Assembly (NCBI GenBank): GCA_016271365.2
Contig: CM057459.1
Location: 488,635,501 to 488,699,500, forward strand
Reading direction: 5' to 3'
Origin: Neoceratodus forsteri
Lineage: Eukaryota; Chordata; Ceratodontiformes; Ceratodontidae
DNA length: 64,000 bases
Shown: positions 43,926-55,425 of the stretch, piece after piece
Layout: each line of letters starts with the position of its first letter
Numbering within the stretch: position 1 is the first letter of the stretch
Translations under genes and position numbers: made by a program
The notes under the pieces: model-generated
Told to the model about the DNA's origin: nothing
Seen by the model: the letters and a program-made list of their open reading frames with translations, nothing else
Database searches by the model: none

Positions 43926-45570
43926 AACACTGTGGTCGAGGGGATGCTTGTGATGTAGGTCATGCACCATTTTGGTAGCCCTTCTTTGTACCATCTGCAC
44001 CCTATCAATGTCCTTCCAGAGGTGGGGCCTCCAGAACTGGACACAGTAGTTGAGGTGGAGTCTTACCAGTGACCTTCTTTGCACTGAATGCAATTTGCCA
44101 AACCCTGGATCACCTTGCTAGTCTTTGCAGATCTTCCCTCTGGTCTTGCTTCCCTTCTGCTGTGTCCATCTTCCCTAAGAGCTTGATGCCATCCACAACT
44201 AAGCAAATTGTGCCCTTAATGCCATGCCCAGTTTCACTGATGAAGGCATTAAAAAGCAGCCGGTTGAGCACCAAATTTTGTGGGATCCTACAGGTGACCT
44301 TCCTAGGTCTTCAGAGCTCACCCACCCCCACCACTGTCTGGGTTCTGCTTCTCATCCAGTTAGTTACCCACCCAGTCAATTTCTCCCCAACTCCCAGATA
44401 TGCCAACTTCCTGATCAATCACTTGTGGGGCACAGAGTCAAAGGTCTTGCTGAAATCCAGCTATAGGAAGTCCACCCCTTGGCCCCATCCACTGTTTTAG
44501 TGACCCAGTCAAAAAAATTAATCAGATTTGCTTGACACAACCTCCCTCCCATAAATATGTGCTTCCATTCAACCTGGAGGCCATTCTCTTCCAGGAATCC
44601 TACTAGTCTTTCTTTCATTATGGCCTCCATGTGCTTGCACGTGATTGAGGTCAGACTGACTGGTCTGTAGTTCCCTGGGTCATCCTTGAGACCACTTTTG
44701 TAGTGGAGCACAATATGAGCCCTTCTCCGCTCCTGTGGTACTACCCCCAGCTCCAGTGAACTACTGTACAGGTCAGCTAGGGGACCCTCAAGCTCCCCTG
44801 CCAACTCCTTCAGCACCTTTGGATGTACACCATCTGGGCCTGAGAATTTATCAGCCCTCAAGGCTAGCAACCCCTTCCTCACTCTATCCACTTCTATTAA
44901 ATCATCCTTGCTCACTCCCCCCACCTCCCCTCCTTCCCTACTTGTGGCATCAATCAGTCTCCCTCTCTTTATCTCACTCTCTCTCTCTAGTGAAAACCGA
45001 ACAGAAGTATTCATTCAGTACTTCTGATCTGTCCCCTTTCTCTTCTACCCTCCTCTCCCCATTCTGAGCTTAACTATCCCGTCCTTTTTTCCCCCCTCTT
45101 CTCACTGATGTATCCAAAAGAGACTTTTTCTCTGTTTTTAATTTCCACCACTAACTGCAGTTCTTTTTGAGTTTTAGCCTACCAGACCACCTTACCTGCT
45201 ACACTAGCCTTCTTCATGTAGTCCTCGGTATTGTCTTCCCTCTGGGTCCTCCTGAACTTTTATAGATGGTCCTCTTATCAGTTACTGCCTTGATGACTTG
45301 TAAGCTAAACCAGCTGGGTGTTTTGGCCTTCAAATTTTCTCCTCGTAATCTAACACACTCCTCTGTGGCTGTTATTATTCCTTATTTGATGATGGCTCAA
45401 TTTTGGTCCACCCCCTTTTCATATTGATTCCTTCAAGGTGATCGCTTAATAATTCACCCATCCTCTTGAAGTCTACCTTTCTAAAGTCAAGGATTTTAGC
45501 CAGGGGATTGTGGTTTGCTGTTGGATCACCTGAGGAACTATTTGGGTTTCACCAGCTCAGTTTTTTAACT
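43926..45570 (-). mobile_element. CR1 LINE, third subfamily, 3'-truncated
   Basis: The minus strand shows the pre-RT region (45120-45560), then DKFSGPDGVHPKVLKELAGE and GNYRPVSLTSITCKHMEAIM, NLINFFDWVTK and a degraded DFSKTFD/SV box (44430-45014). The C-terminal VRLHLNYCVQFWRPHLWKDI region lies near 44000-44060. The lower end stops at about 43925, against the L2 5' end, before any TTCTATG tail. It diverges strongly from the other CR1s. Confidence 0.85.
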
Positions 45571-45737
45571 TGAGTCCTGACTCACTAGATGAGCATGGCT
45601 GGTGATTCTAGCTAATTCCATCTTCAGAACTAAGCTCAACTGTGGCATTCCTCAAGGCTTGATACTTGCACTCATATTGTTCACCAGGTACATGTTGTCA
45701 CTGGGTGAGATCATAAGATGGCATGGTACTAAGTAAC

Positions 45738-45790
<53 letters not shown>
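45738..45790. repeat. (TA)n microsatellite inside L2 RT
   Basis: An uninterrupted AT tract at the position where the RT catalytic tyrosine codon would be. Confidence 0.95.
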
Positions 45791-45791
<1 letters not shown>

Positions 45792-45811
45792 ACTCATCTG
45801 TACCTGTCTTT

Positions 45812-45992
45812 TTTACAAGGAGAGACACACTAAGCTGCAGCTTGTTTACAGGTGCGACCTGGTAGCATAATAAAGTTAAGTGAATTGTTTAGGGTCACAC
45901 AGTATGCAAGTGGGGGCTGTGGGATTCAAACCCAGGTCTCCAGGTTTGCAGCTCAGAGCCTTGAACCACTATGCTATTCTTCTACACCTGAT
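45812..45992 (-). mobile_element. CORE/MIR-like SINE with L2-type tail
   Basis: The minus strand starts with a tRNA-derived head: A-box-like TAGCATAGTGG (about 45973) and B-box GGTTTGAATCC (about 45930-45945). A core follows with GTGACCCTAAACAATTCACT, then 'aagctgcagcttagtgtgtctctcctt', matching the 3' end of the L2 at 40.5 kb. Sharing a LINE's 3' end lets a SINE use that LINE's RT. Confidence 0.75.
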
Positions 45993-46739
45993 GATAGTAC
46001 TGCTGCCTCTGTGTTGTAGCAGTGTCTTCTGGAAATCAGTGACTGGATGATCTCCAACTGGTTGAGCCTCAACCCTGGTAAGACAAAGGTTATGACTATT
46101 GACCCAAGTCCTCATGGGTCAGCAATGACAAGTGCAGATGCCATGCTCCATCTTTAATTAGTAATATACTTCTAACTGTGGATGCACTCAAAGGATCCGG
46201 GGGTCATTGTAAACTGAAAGATGACACTGGAACAGCAGCTGCCCACTTTAGTTCATGTGGCTTTTTCCATCTGTATAATATTGCCTGGATCAAACTATGT
46301 TTTGTACCGGGTGACAGTAGTCCATGCATTTGTCTCTTTGAGAGTGGACTACTGTAATACTCTATACATAGGGTTATCTCTAGGTTTGATGCACCACCAT
46401 CAGCTGGCCAAGAATACTGCAACCTGTCTGGTGGCTTGAACTTCTCAATGGGAGTACATCACAATGGTTCTGTGCACTCTGCACTGGCTACAGATTCAGT
46501 GGTCATTTCCTTCGAGATATGCTTGTTGACATTCAAGGCACTACCTGGTTTGGGTCTTATTTTAAAGCAGCAGTGCATGCTAGCAGTGCAAATTCTGACC
46601 TATGCTTTTTTATTCCATTTTAGATTGCCCTTTCTCTCCTGTCTTGTGTGATACCTTTCTTTTCCAGTTTTGAATTTGCTTTAGCAGTTTTTTTTTACAT
46701 TTGATATAATAAAAGGAGCACACTTTTTAATATGGCTCA

Positions 46740-47225
46740 GTCCAGGCTGTTATCAGTACTCTATATTGTTTTTGAACACCTACTGTCGAAGATCACTTTT
46801 CTTGTGCCTAAAACGAATTAGCATGCATCAGACACTACTACCTAAGCTTATGGGACAACAGCTGTACATAAACAGCTGAGGATATTGATGAAAACCTGGT
46901 TAAAGGCATATCAACTGGAGTGCTCTTTTTATTAAACAGAGGTAGAATGTGCGCACTGGGGTAATGGTGCTCCCAATAATGCGCTTGCATTGAAAACACA
47001 GAAAAATCAGGGACTACACCAGCTTCATAAAAGGAGGATCCACAGCTTAAATTTGTTTTAAAACATTTATTACAACAATAAAAAATTACACACAGTGAAC
47101 ACACTGCAGACGCCTGATGCATTTCGGATTAGAAATAATCCTTTATCAAAGACTGATGCACTACTTACAATAGTTCAAAATTGTAGTGCCCGATTATTCT
47201 GTGTTTTCTATGTTCTTTTTATTAT
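46740..47225 (-). mobile_element. Penelope-like terminal fragment
   Basis: The minus strand contains 'gataaaggattatttctaatccgaaatgcatcaggcgtctgcag' and a downstream AATAAA-rich region. This is the kind of layout seen at PLE termini. It is not the same family as 37.4-38.0 kb. There is no RT nearby. Confidence 0.45.
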
Positions 47226-47639
47226 GTCAAATATTGAAAAAAAGTGTTAAAACTGACTTAGTATGGGAAAAAAGAGTATCATACAAGACAGGAGGGAAGG
47301 GGCAATCTAAACTGGAATAAAAAAGTAGAGGTCAGAATTTTCATTGCTGTCAGGCATTACTGCTTTAAAGATCCCTGTCTTCTTACACCACTATCCACCC
47401 TTTCTGATCCTGCAATGTGGGCCTGTTGGTGATACCCCAATGTCACGTCAAGCTGTCTGGGGATAGGGCACTTGGGCTGGCTGTGCCTTTCCTGTGAAAT
47501 TTCTGGCCTCCCAGTGTCTGTTTTGCCCCCAAAAGGCTCCTTAAACTGTCATGTATTTTAGTAAAACCTATAATTTTAGTTAGCATAATTATTATATTTA
47601 AATGGTTTTTCTTTTTTTTTGTAACTTTGTTTATTCACC

Positions 47640-48235
47640 TACACCACCGGGCATCCTTCAGGAGTGCCCATTCGGAGTGTGCCCTACTCCCAGCCTGAAC
47701 CCTAGCTTCTCCCCTTGATCCCCTCCCCCGAACGGCCCCAGGCAGGCTCAACCTCTGGTACCATCTCCGGGGCTGATTCCACCCTCCCTCAGTGGCTGGC
47801 TCCTTAAGTGTGAAGTTCCTACCTGTTGTTGTTGGGTCAGAGGTGGAGAAGGATCCTGGGTGCATTGGGTCGGCATTTGGGATGTGGGCAAACCCCTCTG
47901 GGGCCACCATCATCTCACCAACGGTGTAGGAGGCTTTTTCCTTGGTGTTTTTTTCCCCATGAGCGTGACATGCAATGGGGCTGGCATGTGGGCTACCCCC
48001 TATCCAAACCATGCTACTGGATGAAATACTCCCAGCTTCTGCTAGAGGCCGCCATGGAGCACGGTACTCCCTGGATCTCACCCCAGGAGAAGAGAGTAGT
48101 CCTCCGGACACTCAATCTTCTCCTTCCCCTCTGCTCCTGATGGCCCTGGCTCATTTCCAAACCCGGGTTGCCGGTGTGGTGCGAGGTGTGGCGTCCAGCG
48201 CCTCAACCCTCAACACCACCGGGCCAGCTTAAATT
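47640..48235. other. GC-rich block of unknown origin
   Basis: The base composition differs sharply from the AT-rich flanks. It starts and ends with a similar 'caccaccggg' string (47644 and 48217), in direct orientation. Open frames on both strands (47635-48111 minus, 47826-48140 plus) have no recognisable motif. It may be an old element or a captured exon. From 48236 to 49560 no feature is supported. Confidence 0.25.
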
Positions 48236-49561
48236 ATTTTTCTTTATTATCTATTTATTATGATGTATTTATCTTTTTATTTTCCCCTTGTAAGGCACGC
48301 TGAGACTGCTGGATTGAGCACCCTAAAAATAAACATTGTCTTCCATTGCCATTACACACTGTTGCCCATACAGTATTCTCTATCCATTATTACCATGAAC
48401 TATTTTGTACTGTGTAAGTAATTTGCATTATTGTAATGGTGAGTAAAATCGAGCAATATGATTGGTTAGCCACATTCTGCATTCCTTATGTTAATGATAG
48501 ATAACAATGCATGTAGGACCTCCTCAGATAATATGAGGCTGAAAAATACACATAATCTCATTACCTGAACTCGTAACTGACTGCAGATGGACATATTCGA
48601 CTCTAATGTGTCTCAAGCAGTGAAAGTGACAATCATTGTCATTTAATGTGACCACAGCATGGTTTTGGCCTCTCTCTTTTTAACTCTGCACATTCTTTAC
48701 AGGAAAGATTTCCACCACCCCAACAAATAAAGATTCTGTCCACCCAAATGTATATGTCTCAGAAATCTTTTTCCTACTGAAATTCAGAGTTGCAACAGTG
48801 AAGAAACAACTTTTCTTTCTTTTCTACTTTATTCTGTTTGTATATGACTGCTGCTGGATCCTAACCCATGACCAAGAAATAATAACAACAACATAATCGA
48901 TATTGATATGAACGTCGGTAGTCTGTGCCAGGAGCAGTATCTCCTATTCAATAATATCAGTACCCAATGGGCTGGCAGTTTTCTCTGCTAAGAAGCCAAT
49001 GTATAACCCTTCACTTGTCAATCAAATTAATGCATACATAGAGCCAAATAATAAGAAAAATCTGAGGAAGGACTATTCTATGTGAAAAACTTCTAAAGTA
49101 ACAAGAACTGTTTTCAAAAATGTATTATTGACCAATAACATGTTCATTAGAGTATTATCATAATAGGAATGAGGTACTACAGAGGTTATCTTAATGTCCA
49201 GTTAATCACCCCTTATATAAATGAGGCACTCGATGATCACACCCACAAAGGGGTAATTAACAGGATAGTAACACAACCCTCTTTGTACCTTATTGCGTAA
49301 TTTTGTATCTTTGTGCAACAAACCCTTGTGTATCGTATTGCACTTACTATAGCATAAACACTTCTTGTACCTGCTATAACATCTCACCCTCCAAGAAAAT
49401 GAGGTGCTGAATCTCATGGGGTCATCCTGCCATCTATTTGATGTAATGTTTTTAAATAAGTACAGTACAACATAAAAAAATAAAGAAGGGTCATTGTCTT
49501 GTGCCATGGCCACTGTATTTCTGAACCCAGTCCTGACCTAGACTTTTTAAAATACATTATT

Positions 49562-50545
49562 TCACTTAAGGCAAGGCAATGCAATGCAAGGCAAATTGTA
49601 TTTATATAACGCTCTATCCAAAGGCTCAGAGTGCTTTACAATGAATAAGTACAGAAACCCCAAGATTTAAAATCACCAAATAAATAACACTAAAAGCTTT
49701 AACAAACAAGAACATTTTTAAAGAAGCTTTAAATCCTCCACGAGCTGGCTGTATGTATGTGGTGTGGCAAAGAATTCCAAAGCACTGGTGCAGCAACACC
49801 AAAAGCCCTGTCACCAGATCTCCTAAGGTGCGAGGGAAGCACCATGAGCAGGTCAGACTTGGTGGAGCAGAGGGGGCAGAGAGGCCATTACGGAACCAGG
49901 AGATCAAGGTAGTTGGGTCCCAATCCATGTAGAGCCTTGTAAGTTAACAAACAATTCTTGAAGGTGATGCGAGAACTCACAGGCAGACAGTGCAGAACGT
50001 GCAGAACAGAAGTGATATGATCCCACAGAGAAGCTGCTGTCAGCACCCTGGCTGTAGCATTCTGAACTAGCTGCAGTCAATGTATCAATCCTCCAGACAG
50101 CCCTTGGTATAAAGCACTGTGGTAATCCAGTCTGTTGGTGATGAACATATGGATGACCATAGTCAGGTCTTCAGGTATCAAGAATGGCTGCATCCTGTGA
50201 TATTCTGGAGTTGAAAGAAACCAGATCGAATGACCAGTGACACCTGTTGTACGAGGGTCATTCAGTCATCCCCAAAAATGGCAAGATCTCTAACAACCCT
50301 CACCACTGACAGGGGCTGCCCACCGACAATTAGGGCAAGCAACATCCCATCCATGGAAACATCCCCATGACCAGGTTCAATCACCATAACCTCAGTCTTG
50401 CTAGAGTTAAGACATAGTCAATTTGCAAACATCCAGTTATTTATTTTGGCCAAACACTGGCTCAGCATAACTGAGGTGGACAGGTCACCCAGGGCACAAG
50501 ACTGGTACAGCTGGGTATCATCAGCATAGCAGTGAAAACCCACAT
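49562..50545 (-). mobile_element. L2-like LINE, RT end to 3' terminus
   Basis: The minus strand reads a 'CYADDTQLYQSCALGDLS' box (about 50485-50540), LNSSKTEVMVIEPGHG (50350-50410), LQLVQNATARVLTAASLWDH (50020-50085), LLTYKALHGLGP (about 49930) and VAAPVLWNSLPHH (about 49780). It ends in a 'cactctgagcctttggatagagcgttatataaata' tail. It keeps the catalytic box but carries numerous stops and frameshifts. Confidence 0.85.
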
Positions 50546-50589
50546 TGTACCACCTAATGAGGTAAACATGCAAACATGTAGTCACATTC

Positions 50590-50678
50590 CTGGAGTTTGT
50601 TTGTTTGTTTATTTATTTAAGGTTGAAACCATTGAGCATAAGCTGATTCACAATGGTGACCTTATCAATCAGTACAGT

Positions 50679-50741
<63 letters not shown>

Positions 50742-50957
50742 TAGGATATACAAATACAAACATACAGTTAATTATATTCTAATCATACAATTAAATAAAA
50801 TTAGATAAAACAGCTACAGGGCTTTTGTAAAGAGAACAAGTGCTTTTTCAGCAGTACAAAAATAGATGGAGGTTTAACATGTTGTTTCCTAAACTCTAAA
50901 GGAAGATTATTCCAACAAATTGGAACAAATCTACTAAAGCAATAAATAGATTGCTTG
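50590..50957 (-). mobile_element. 3' end of the long L2 that resumes at 52850
   Basis: The minus strand reads RFVPICWNNLPLEFRKQ and KKHLFSL, the usual L2 C-terminus, then a 3' UTR interrupted by (TA)n at 50683-50738. Its ORF context continues from the segment ending 'SLRNCHLKEI' just above 52850, so the two pieces were once contiguous. Confidence 0.75.
50683..50738. repeat. (TA)n microsatellite
   Basis: About 28 uninterrupted AT copies. Confidence 0.97.
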
Positions 50958-51208
50958 GTTTTGTTTATTTATTTAAAAGTTACACCAGGAAAGACACACT
51001 GAACTAACAAGAAGGGAAGGAAGGAAGGGGACACTGTTTAACCAGGAGTAGCACACTCAGCCAAAATTTGTTTCCAGATGCAACCTGGAAGCACAAGGAA
51101 CTTAAGTGACTTGCTCAGGATCAAACAGTATGCAACTAGGCAGCTGTGGGATTCAAATCCAGATCCCCAGATCTCAGAGCCTTAACCCACTGTGCTATAC
51201 TGCCTCCT
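50958..51208 (-). mobile_element. CORE/MIR-like SINE with L2-type tail, second copy
   Basis: The minus strand has a head with GGCAGTATAGCACAGTGGGT (A box) and GGATTTGAATCC (B box, about 51148-51160), a core containing GAGCAAGTCACTTAAG, and a tail whose plus-strand form is 'tttatttaaaagttacaccaggaaagacacactga'. That tail is nearly the L2 terminus at 40530-40565. A short (AAGG)n lies at 51010-51030. It sits exactly at the 3' end of the neighbouring L2 copy. Confidence 0.78.
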
Positions 51209-52849
51209 ACAGCTCATTTTCAGATGCATCCTGGGGGCAGGGAAAGGGGAGTAGACTTGAAAATACATAGAGTCAAAAACAACATGTTATAACTGTAAAC
51301 AGCAGAGAAATAAATACAAAAACAACTATGTACATTAAATAGTTTACATGGATTTAACCCATGCAAATGAATAGATAATCAAACAGTGTGAGAACTCGTA
51401 AACCATATACCACTGCATTGAAAATTATAGCTGCCAGCTGAATGTGTGCCAGCACCAGCTAGTTGTAGAACAATACATGTTACAAGAGAGGGGGGGCAGG
51501 GGAGGGAGGAGAAAGCAGGCTAGGGGAACATAGAAACAGAGTTACGGTCAAGGACTAAGAGAGGTGGGTCTGGTGTGGGGACAGAGAGATAGATAAGCAG
51601 AAGGATTAGGAGTAAGGAAAGGGTTATGAGAGTGGGGGAGGAAAGGAGAGGAGGGGGTGGAGTAGGGAAATGTGGTCAGAGAGGAGGTGGATAGGGTGAG
51701 ATAGTAAAGGGAATGGGATATGGTTGTGAGAGGGGAAGGAGGAACAGGGAAGAGGGGGTGATATTGAGAAAGGAAGGAGAGTAAGAGATGGGGAGGAGAT
51801 AGATTCAGATATGGGGAGAAATTAGGTGAGGTTACAGGTTAAAGTTGTAGGTGTGGGAGGAGAGGCTATGTAGGAGGGAGGATAGAGAGTAGAGAGAGGT
51901 GGCTGAATGGATTGGGAGTGGGAGAGAGTTCCAGAGCTTAGGGATAGGTAGTAGAGGGCAGACTGGCCAGCAGCAGAGGATCTAGGGGGGTGTAAGGGAG
52001 TGGAAGTGGGAGCTGCAGAGGGCATAGGAGTTGGGGTGAGGCAGGGAGAGGGTAGAAGACAAGTAGGAAGGGACAGAGCCAAATCAATACTTGGCAATAA
52101 ATGAGGAGCAGCATGCCATACAACTAGCTTCAAGGTAGGGAAAGGAGAGGGACATATAAAAAGTACAGTGATGAGTACAAGTAGGGCTGTCTAAAGCAAA
52201 ATGACTGAATGAGTTAAAGAGAGAGTCCAGACTGGAAAGGGTAGATTTTGGGGCAGAGCTGTAGACTGTGTCACCACAGTTGAATATGGGGAGGATAATT
52301 TTCTGTACAACAACTCTATGGGCTGAGAGCAGGATGCAGCTGCAATGGCAGTACAATGCTTCCAATTTAGGGTGAAGTTTTTTATGTATGGCATTAAAGT
52401 GTTCAGAGAAGCCAATGTGGTTGTCAAGCCAGACCCCGAGGTACTTGAAGGATAATACATTCTCATTAGTGGACCCATCTAGAGCATGGACAGAGGGGGG
52501 ACTACCAATCCTAGAGAGCTTTTGCCAAGTACCGAAGGTCATAGAGACCATTTTTTTGGTATTGAGGGCCAGTTGAGTTGAACAGAACCAGAGCTGGACA
52601 TTGTCAAAGTCCCATTGAAGCCTAGTCACCAGGTCAGCAGGGGAATGGCCAGAGACAAATAAGACTGTGTCATCAGCGTACATGTGAATGGATGCTGAGG
52701 TGCAGGCAGCAGGAAGGTCATTTAGAAAGACCAAGAATAAGATAGGGCCGAGGACTGAGCCTTGAGGTACCCCAGTGGTTATTGGGAGGGGAGGAGAAAG
52801 GGACTCCCCAATATGGACTGATTGGGACCTACCCATGAGGTAAGAGCAG
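51209..52849 (-). mobile_element. L2-like LINE, 5'-truncated, inserted in another L2
   Basis: Same subfamily as 40.5-43.9 kb. The minus strand runs from RSQSVHIGESLSPPLPIT through TGVPQGSVLGPILFLVFLND, YADD (52669-52680), LALNTKKMVSMTFGTWQKLS, FKYLGVWLDNHIGF to the C-terminal region near 51830. Its 3' terminus is replaced by the SINE at 50958-51208. An open 250-codon stretch spans 52084-52836 and keeps both catalytic aspartates. Confidence 0.88.
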
Positions 52850-53418
52850 AATCAGTATTTCCTTTAAATGGCAATTTCTCAAGGATGAATCAATATTCCT
52901 AAAAGTTAATCTATCGCTTAGGTATTTAGGAACTAAACCTAGACTACATTTATAGGCAAAACTGTGCTTATGAATTTCCTTCCTGCTGGACAATGACAGT
53001 CAGTCTAGCTGCTGGTACATTTCACAATGGTGTACATATTTAGGACATTTGAGAATTAATCTTACTAGATGATTAAATAGAACACCCAGCCTATGCAGCT
53101 GTTCAGAAGTCACATTATCATACAAAATGTCAGCGTAATCAATCTGTGGCAAAATTTTAACTTGTACTATGAGTTTTAGGGTGTCAGAATCCAAACAATA
53201 TTTATTTCTGTATAGAAGTCCCACCCTGTTACTAACTTGGGCTATTAATTTATCTGCATGTTTGTTTCCAGAGCCCATTTGATCCAGCCAAAAGCTTAAC
53301 TATTTATAAGTATGTACATACTCCAAGACAGTTCCAGTGTTATCCAGAATCACTATTTCATTATCCATTTCCAAAGATCATATATTTGGTTTTGGTGGTA
53401 TAGAGTTTTAATTTAGAA

Positions 53419-54298
53419 TTAGTAAAAAAAAGTCTGAAGACCTTTGAAACTGTCCTGGAGAGTGTTTTGAACATCACAAATTGAAGATTGAGAGGAATAT
53501 ATTATGGTGTCATCGGCATAAAGATGGCAACGAGAATACCCCACACTTTGGCCAAGGTCTTTTAAATATATCAAGAAAAGGAGTGAACCCAGGACAGAGC
53601 ACTGGGGTACACCTCTCACAACAGAAAGTGGGGCAGACTTAGCACCATCCACAGCCATAATCTGGCATCTATTGGTTAAATAAGAACAGAACCAATTTAT
53701 TTTCATCCTACAGACACCAACCTCATAAAGTCTTTGTAATAGTAACTGGTCAACCATGTCAAAAGCCTCGGAGAGATCAACCAGGACAGCACCAGTAAGA
53801 CACTGAGCATCATTAGCTGTGCCGATGTCATTCAGGACCTTTGACATGGCGACCACAATCCCATGCAATTTACAAAAAACAGACTGATACTGATCCAACA
53901 GATTTTGTTTATCTAAATAATCCATCAATGGTCTAGTAAATAATGTTTCCAATACTTTACTGACAAGAAGCAACAATGAAATCAGTCTACAATTGGATAG
54001 GTAGCCAGGATTGCCCCCTTTGAAAATGTTGGCAACCCTGGCCAGCTTCCAACCCTAAGGGAGATAGCCCAAGGATATAGACCAAACAAATAAATAAATA
54101 GGCCAAAGGGCCAACAATTTGTATAGCAGAATATTTTAACATGGTAGATGTCAGACCATCTGTGCCATAACTCCCACCTGTTTTCATACTCAAAAGAATT
54201 TCTAATACCTCATGTTTTTCTAGTGTCCTAAATGAAGTGTGGTGTTTCCTCCTTAGAAAAATCCCAAGGATTCTGAAGAGGTTGAGACAAGTTACCAA
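53419..54298 (-). pseudogene. L2 reverse transcriptase, disrupted
   Basis: Two frames: TGGSYGTDGLTSTMLKYSA (about 54140-54190) with a shift near 53980, then LLLVSKVLETLFTRPLMDYL, GAVLVDLSEAFDMVDQLLLQ, RGVPQCSVLGSLLFLIYLKD and catalytic YADD at 53509-53520. A later segment (53278-53000) has VKILPQIDYADILYDN. The active-site aspartates are intact but the frame is not. Confidence 0.85.
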
Positions 54299-54508
54299 AA
54301 AGTTACCTGATTCTACAAAAATTTGTTGAGTCTTTCAGGTAATGAACTATCTTTTTCAAAAGTTTCCTCATTGAAAGTTGAATAATAATCTTAACCTGAG
54401 AATGGCCATTTAAATCTTTGATTATAGCACACATTTTTTAAGATCCCCAATGGATTCTGAAATGTTAGCTTTAAATAATTTATTTATGGTTTCTCTAACC
54501 CCGGCTAC

Positions 54509-55420
54509 CTAAGCATTTCTAGATTTTCTATAAGCTTGCCAATCACCTATTTTCCCTGAACGTCGTACTTTCTCCCATGCCTTATTTTTATCTTGTTTCA
54601 TTCTCTTTAGTTTAGATGTAAACCATGCTGATGAGATCATTTTTACTTTCCTAGATTTAATTGGTGTATGTTTGTTACAAACTTGAAACAGATCCCCACA
54701 AAAATATTCCCATGAAAAATTCATGTCTGGAATTATTTCAAGACACTCCCAATTTAACCTTTCAAGATCACCAATGAAGGCAAAATAATCACAATTTTTA
54801 AATGATCCAACCCTTAACAATCTGGATGGACCCCTTATCCTGTTCTTCCCCTTTATACAAAACACAACATTATAGTCACTAAAAAAATCAGCAGAGATCC
54901 CACAAGAGTTGTAATGGAGAGGACAGTTTGTTAGAATCAGATCAACCAAAAATGATTCATCGGGCCTGATAACATTTATACGAGTATGTACTGATAACAA
55001 TTGAACCAAACCTAGACCTAGGTTGACTCTTATTATTTTCTTCAGTTTTGAGGGATGTAACCAATCTGCATTAAAATCACTTAAAATTAACAATTTGTGA
55101 GAATTAGAGTATGGAAATAAGGCTTCATAAATATCATCCAGGGATTGTATGGAAGACTGAGGTAGCCTATAGCTTCCAAATAAAAGAAAAGATTTGTCTG
55201 CATGGAATTTAAATTCCAGTGCCAAATACTCTCAGCAAGAAGGATCTATATTCAACAACAGGCAGTTTGGGATAATTTTTTTCCAAATAATAGATTAATA
55301 AACCTCCACCTCTTTTATTGGAGTCAGCCCTTATAAAATGTTACCCCTGGATCATTTGTGAACTACCTTCATATTTTTTACTCAGGCAAGTCTCAGAAAA
55401 GATCATGAATTCTGGTTCAT
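54509..55420 (-). pseudogene. L2 APE-type endonuclease and linker
   Basis: The upstream part (55225-55420, several stops) reads PEFMIFSETCLSKKYEG and NKRGGGLLIYYL. The open part includes LLFGSYRLP, the catalytic LILSDFNADWL (about 55070-55100), LVDLILTNCPLHYN (about 54930) and SDYNVVFCIKGK, where H of S-D-H is Y (about 54870), a change likely to harm catalysis. A basic linker with KLKRMKQDKNKAWEKVRRSG follows. Confidence 0.82.
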
Positions 55421-55425
55421 GGTCA

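Larger units (their letters stand above)
45575..46690 (+). mobile_element. L2-like LINE RT to C-terminus, interrupted
   Basis: The plus strand reads NCGIPQGLILALILFT (45640-45690), then a (TA)n tract, then YDTHLYLSF, the remains of the 'YADDTqLYls' catalytic box (45786-45812). A SINE follows, then LEISDWMISNWLSLNPGKTK (46030-46090), VSLRVDYCNTLYIGLSLGL (46335-46395) and the 'HHHQLAKNTATCLVA' block. Many frameshifts are present. The aspartates of YADD have been partly replaced by the microsatellite. Confidence 0.8.
52850..55425 (-). mobile_element. Long L2-like LINE, endonuclease and RT part
   Basis: The minus strand holds the APE endonuclease (55420-54509), a linker, RT (54298-53419) and a downstream RT/C-terminal region (53278-52850). 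With 56640-56990 (N-terminus) and 50590-50957 (3' end) it is one element of about 4 kb, split by a CR1 and by another L2+SINE. Decayed by stops and frame shifts. Confidence 0.88.

Noticed and set aside
47635..48140. Opposed 158- and 104-codon frames in a GC-rich block
   Set aside because: No motif in either, and GC-rich DNA lowers stop frequency. Kept only as an unexplained block.
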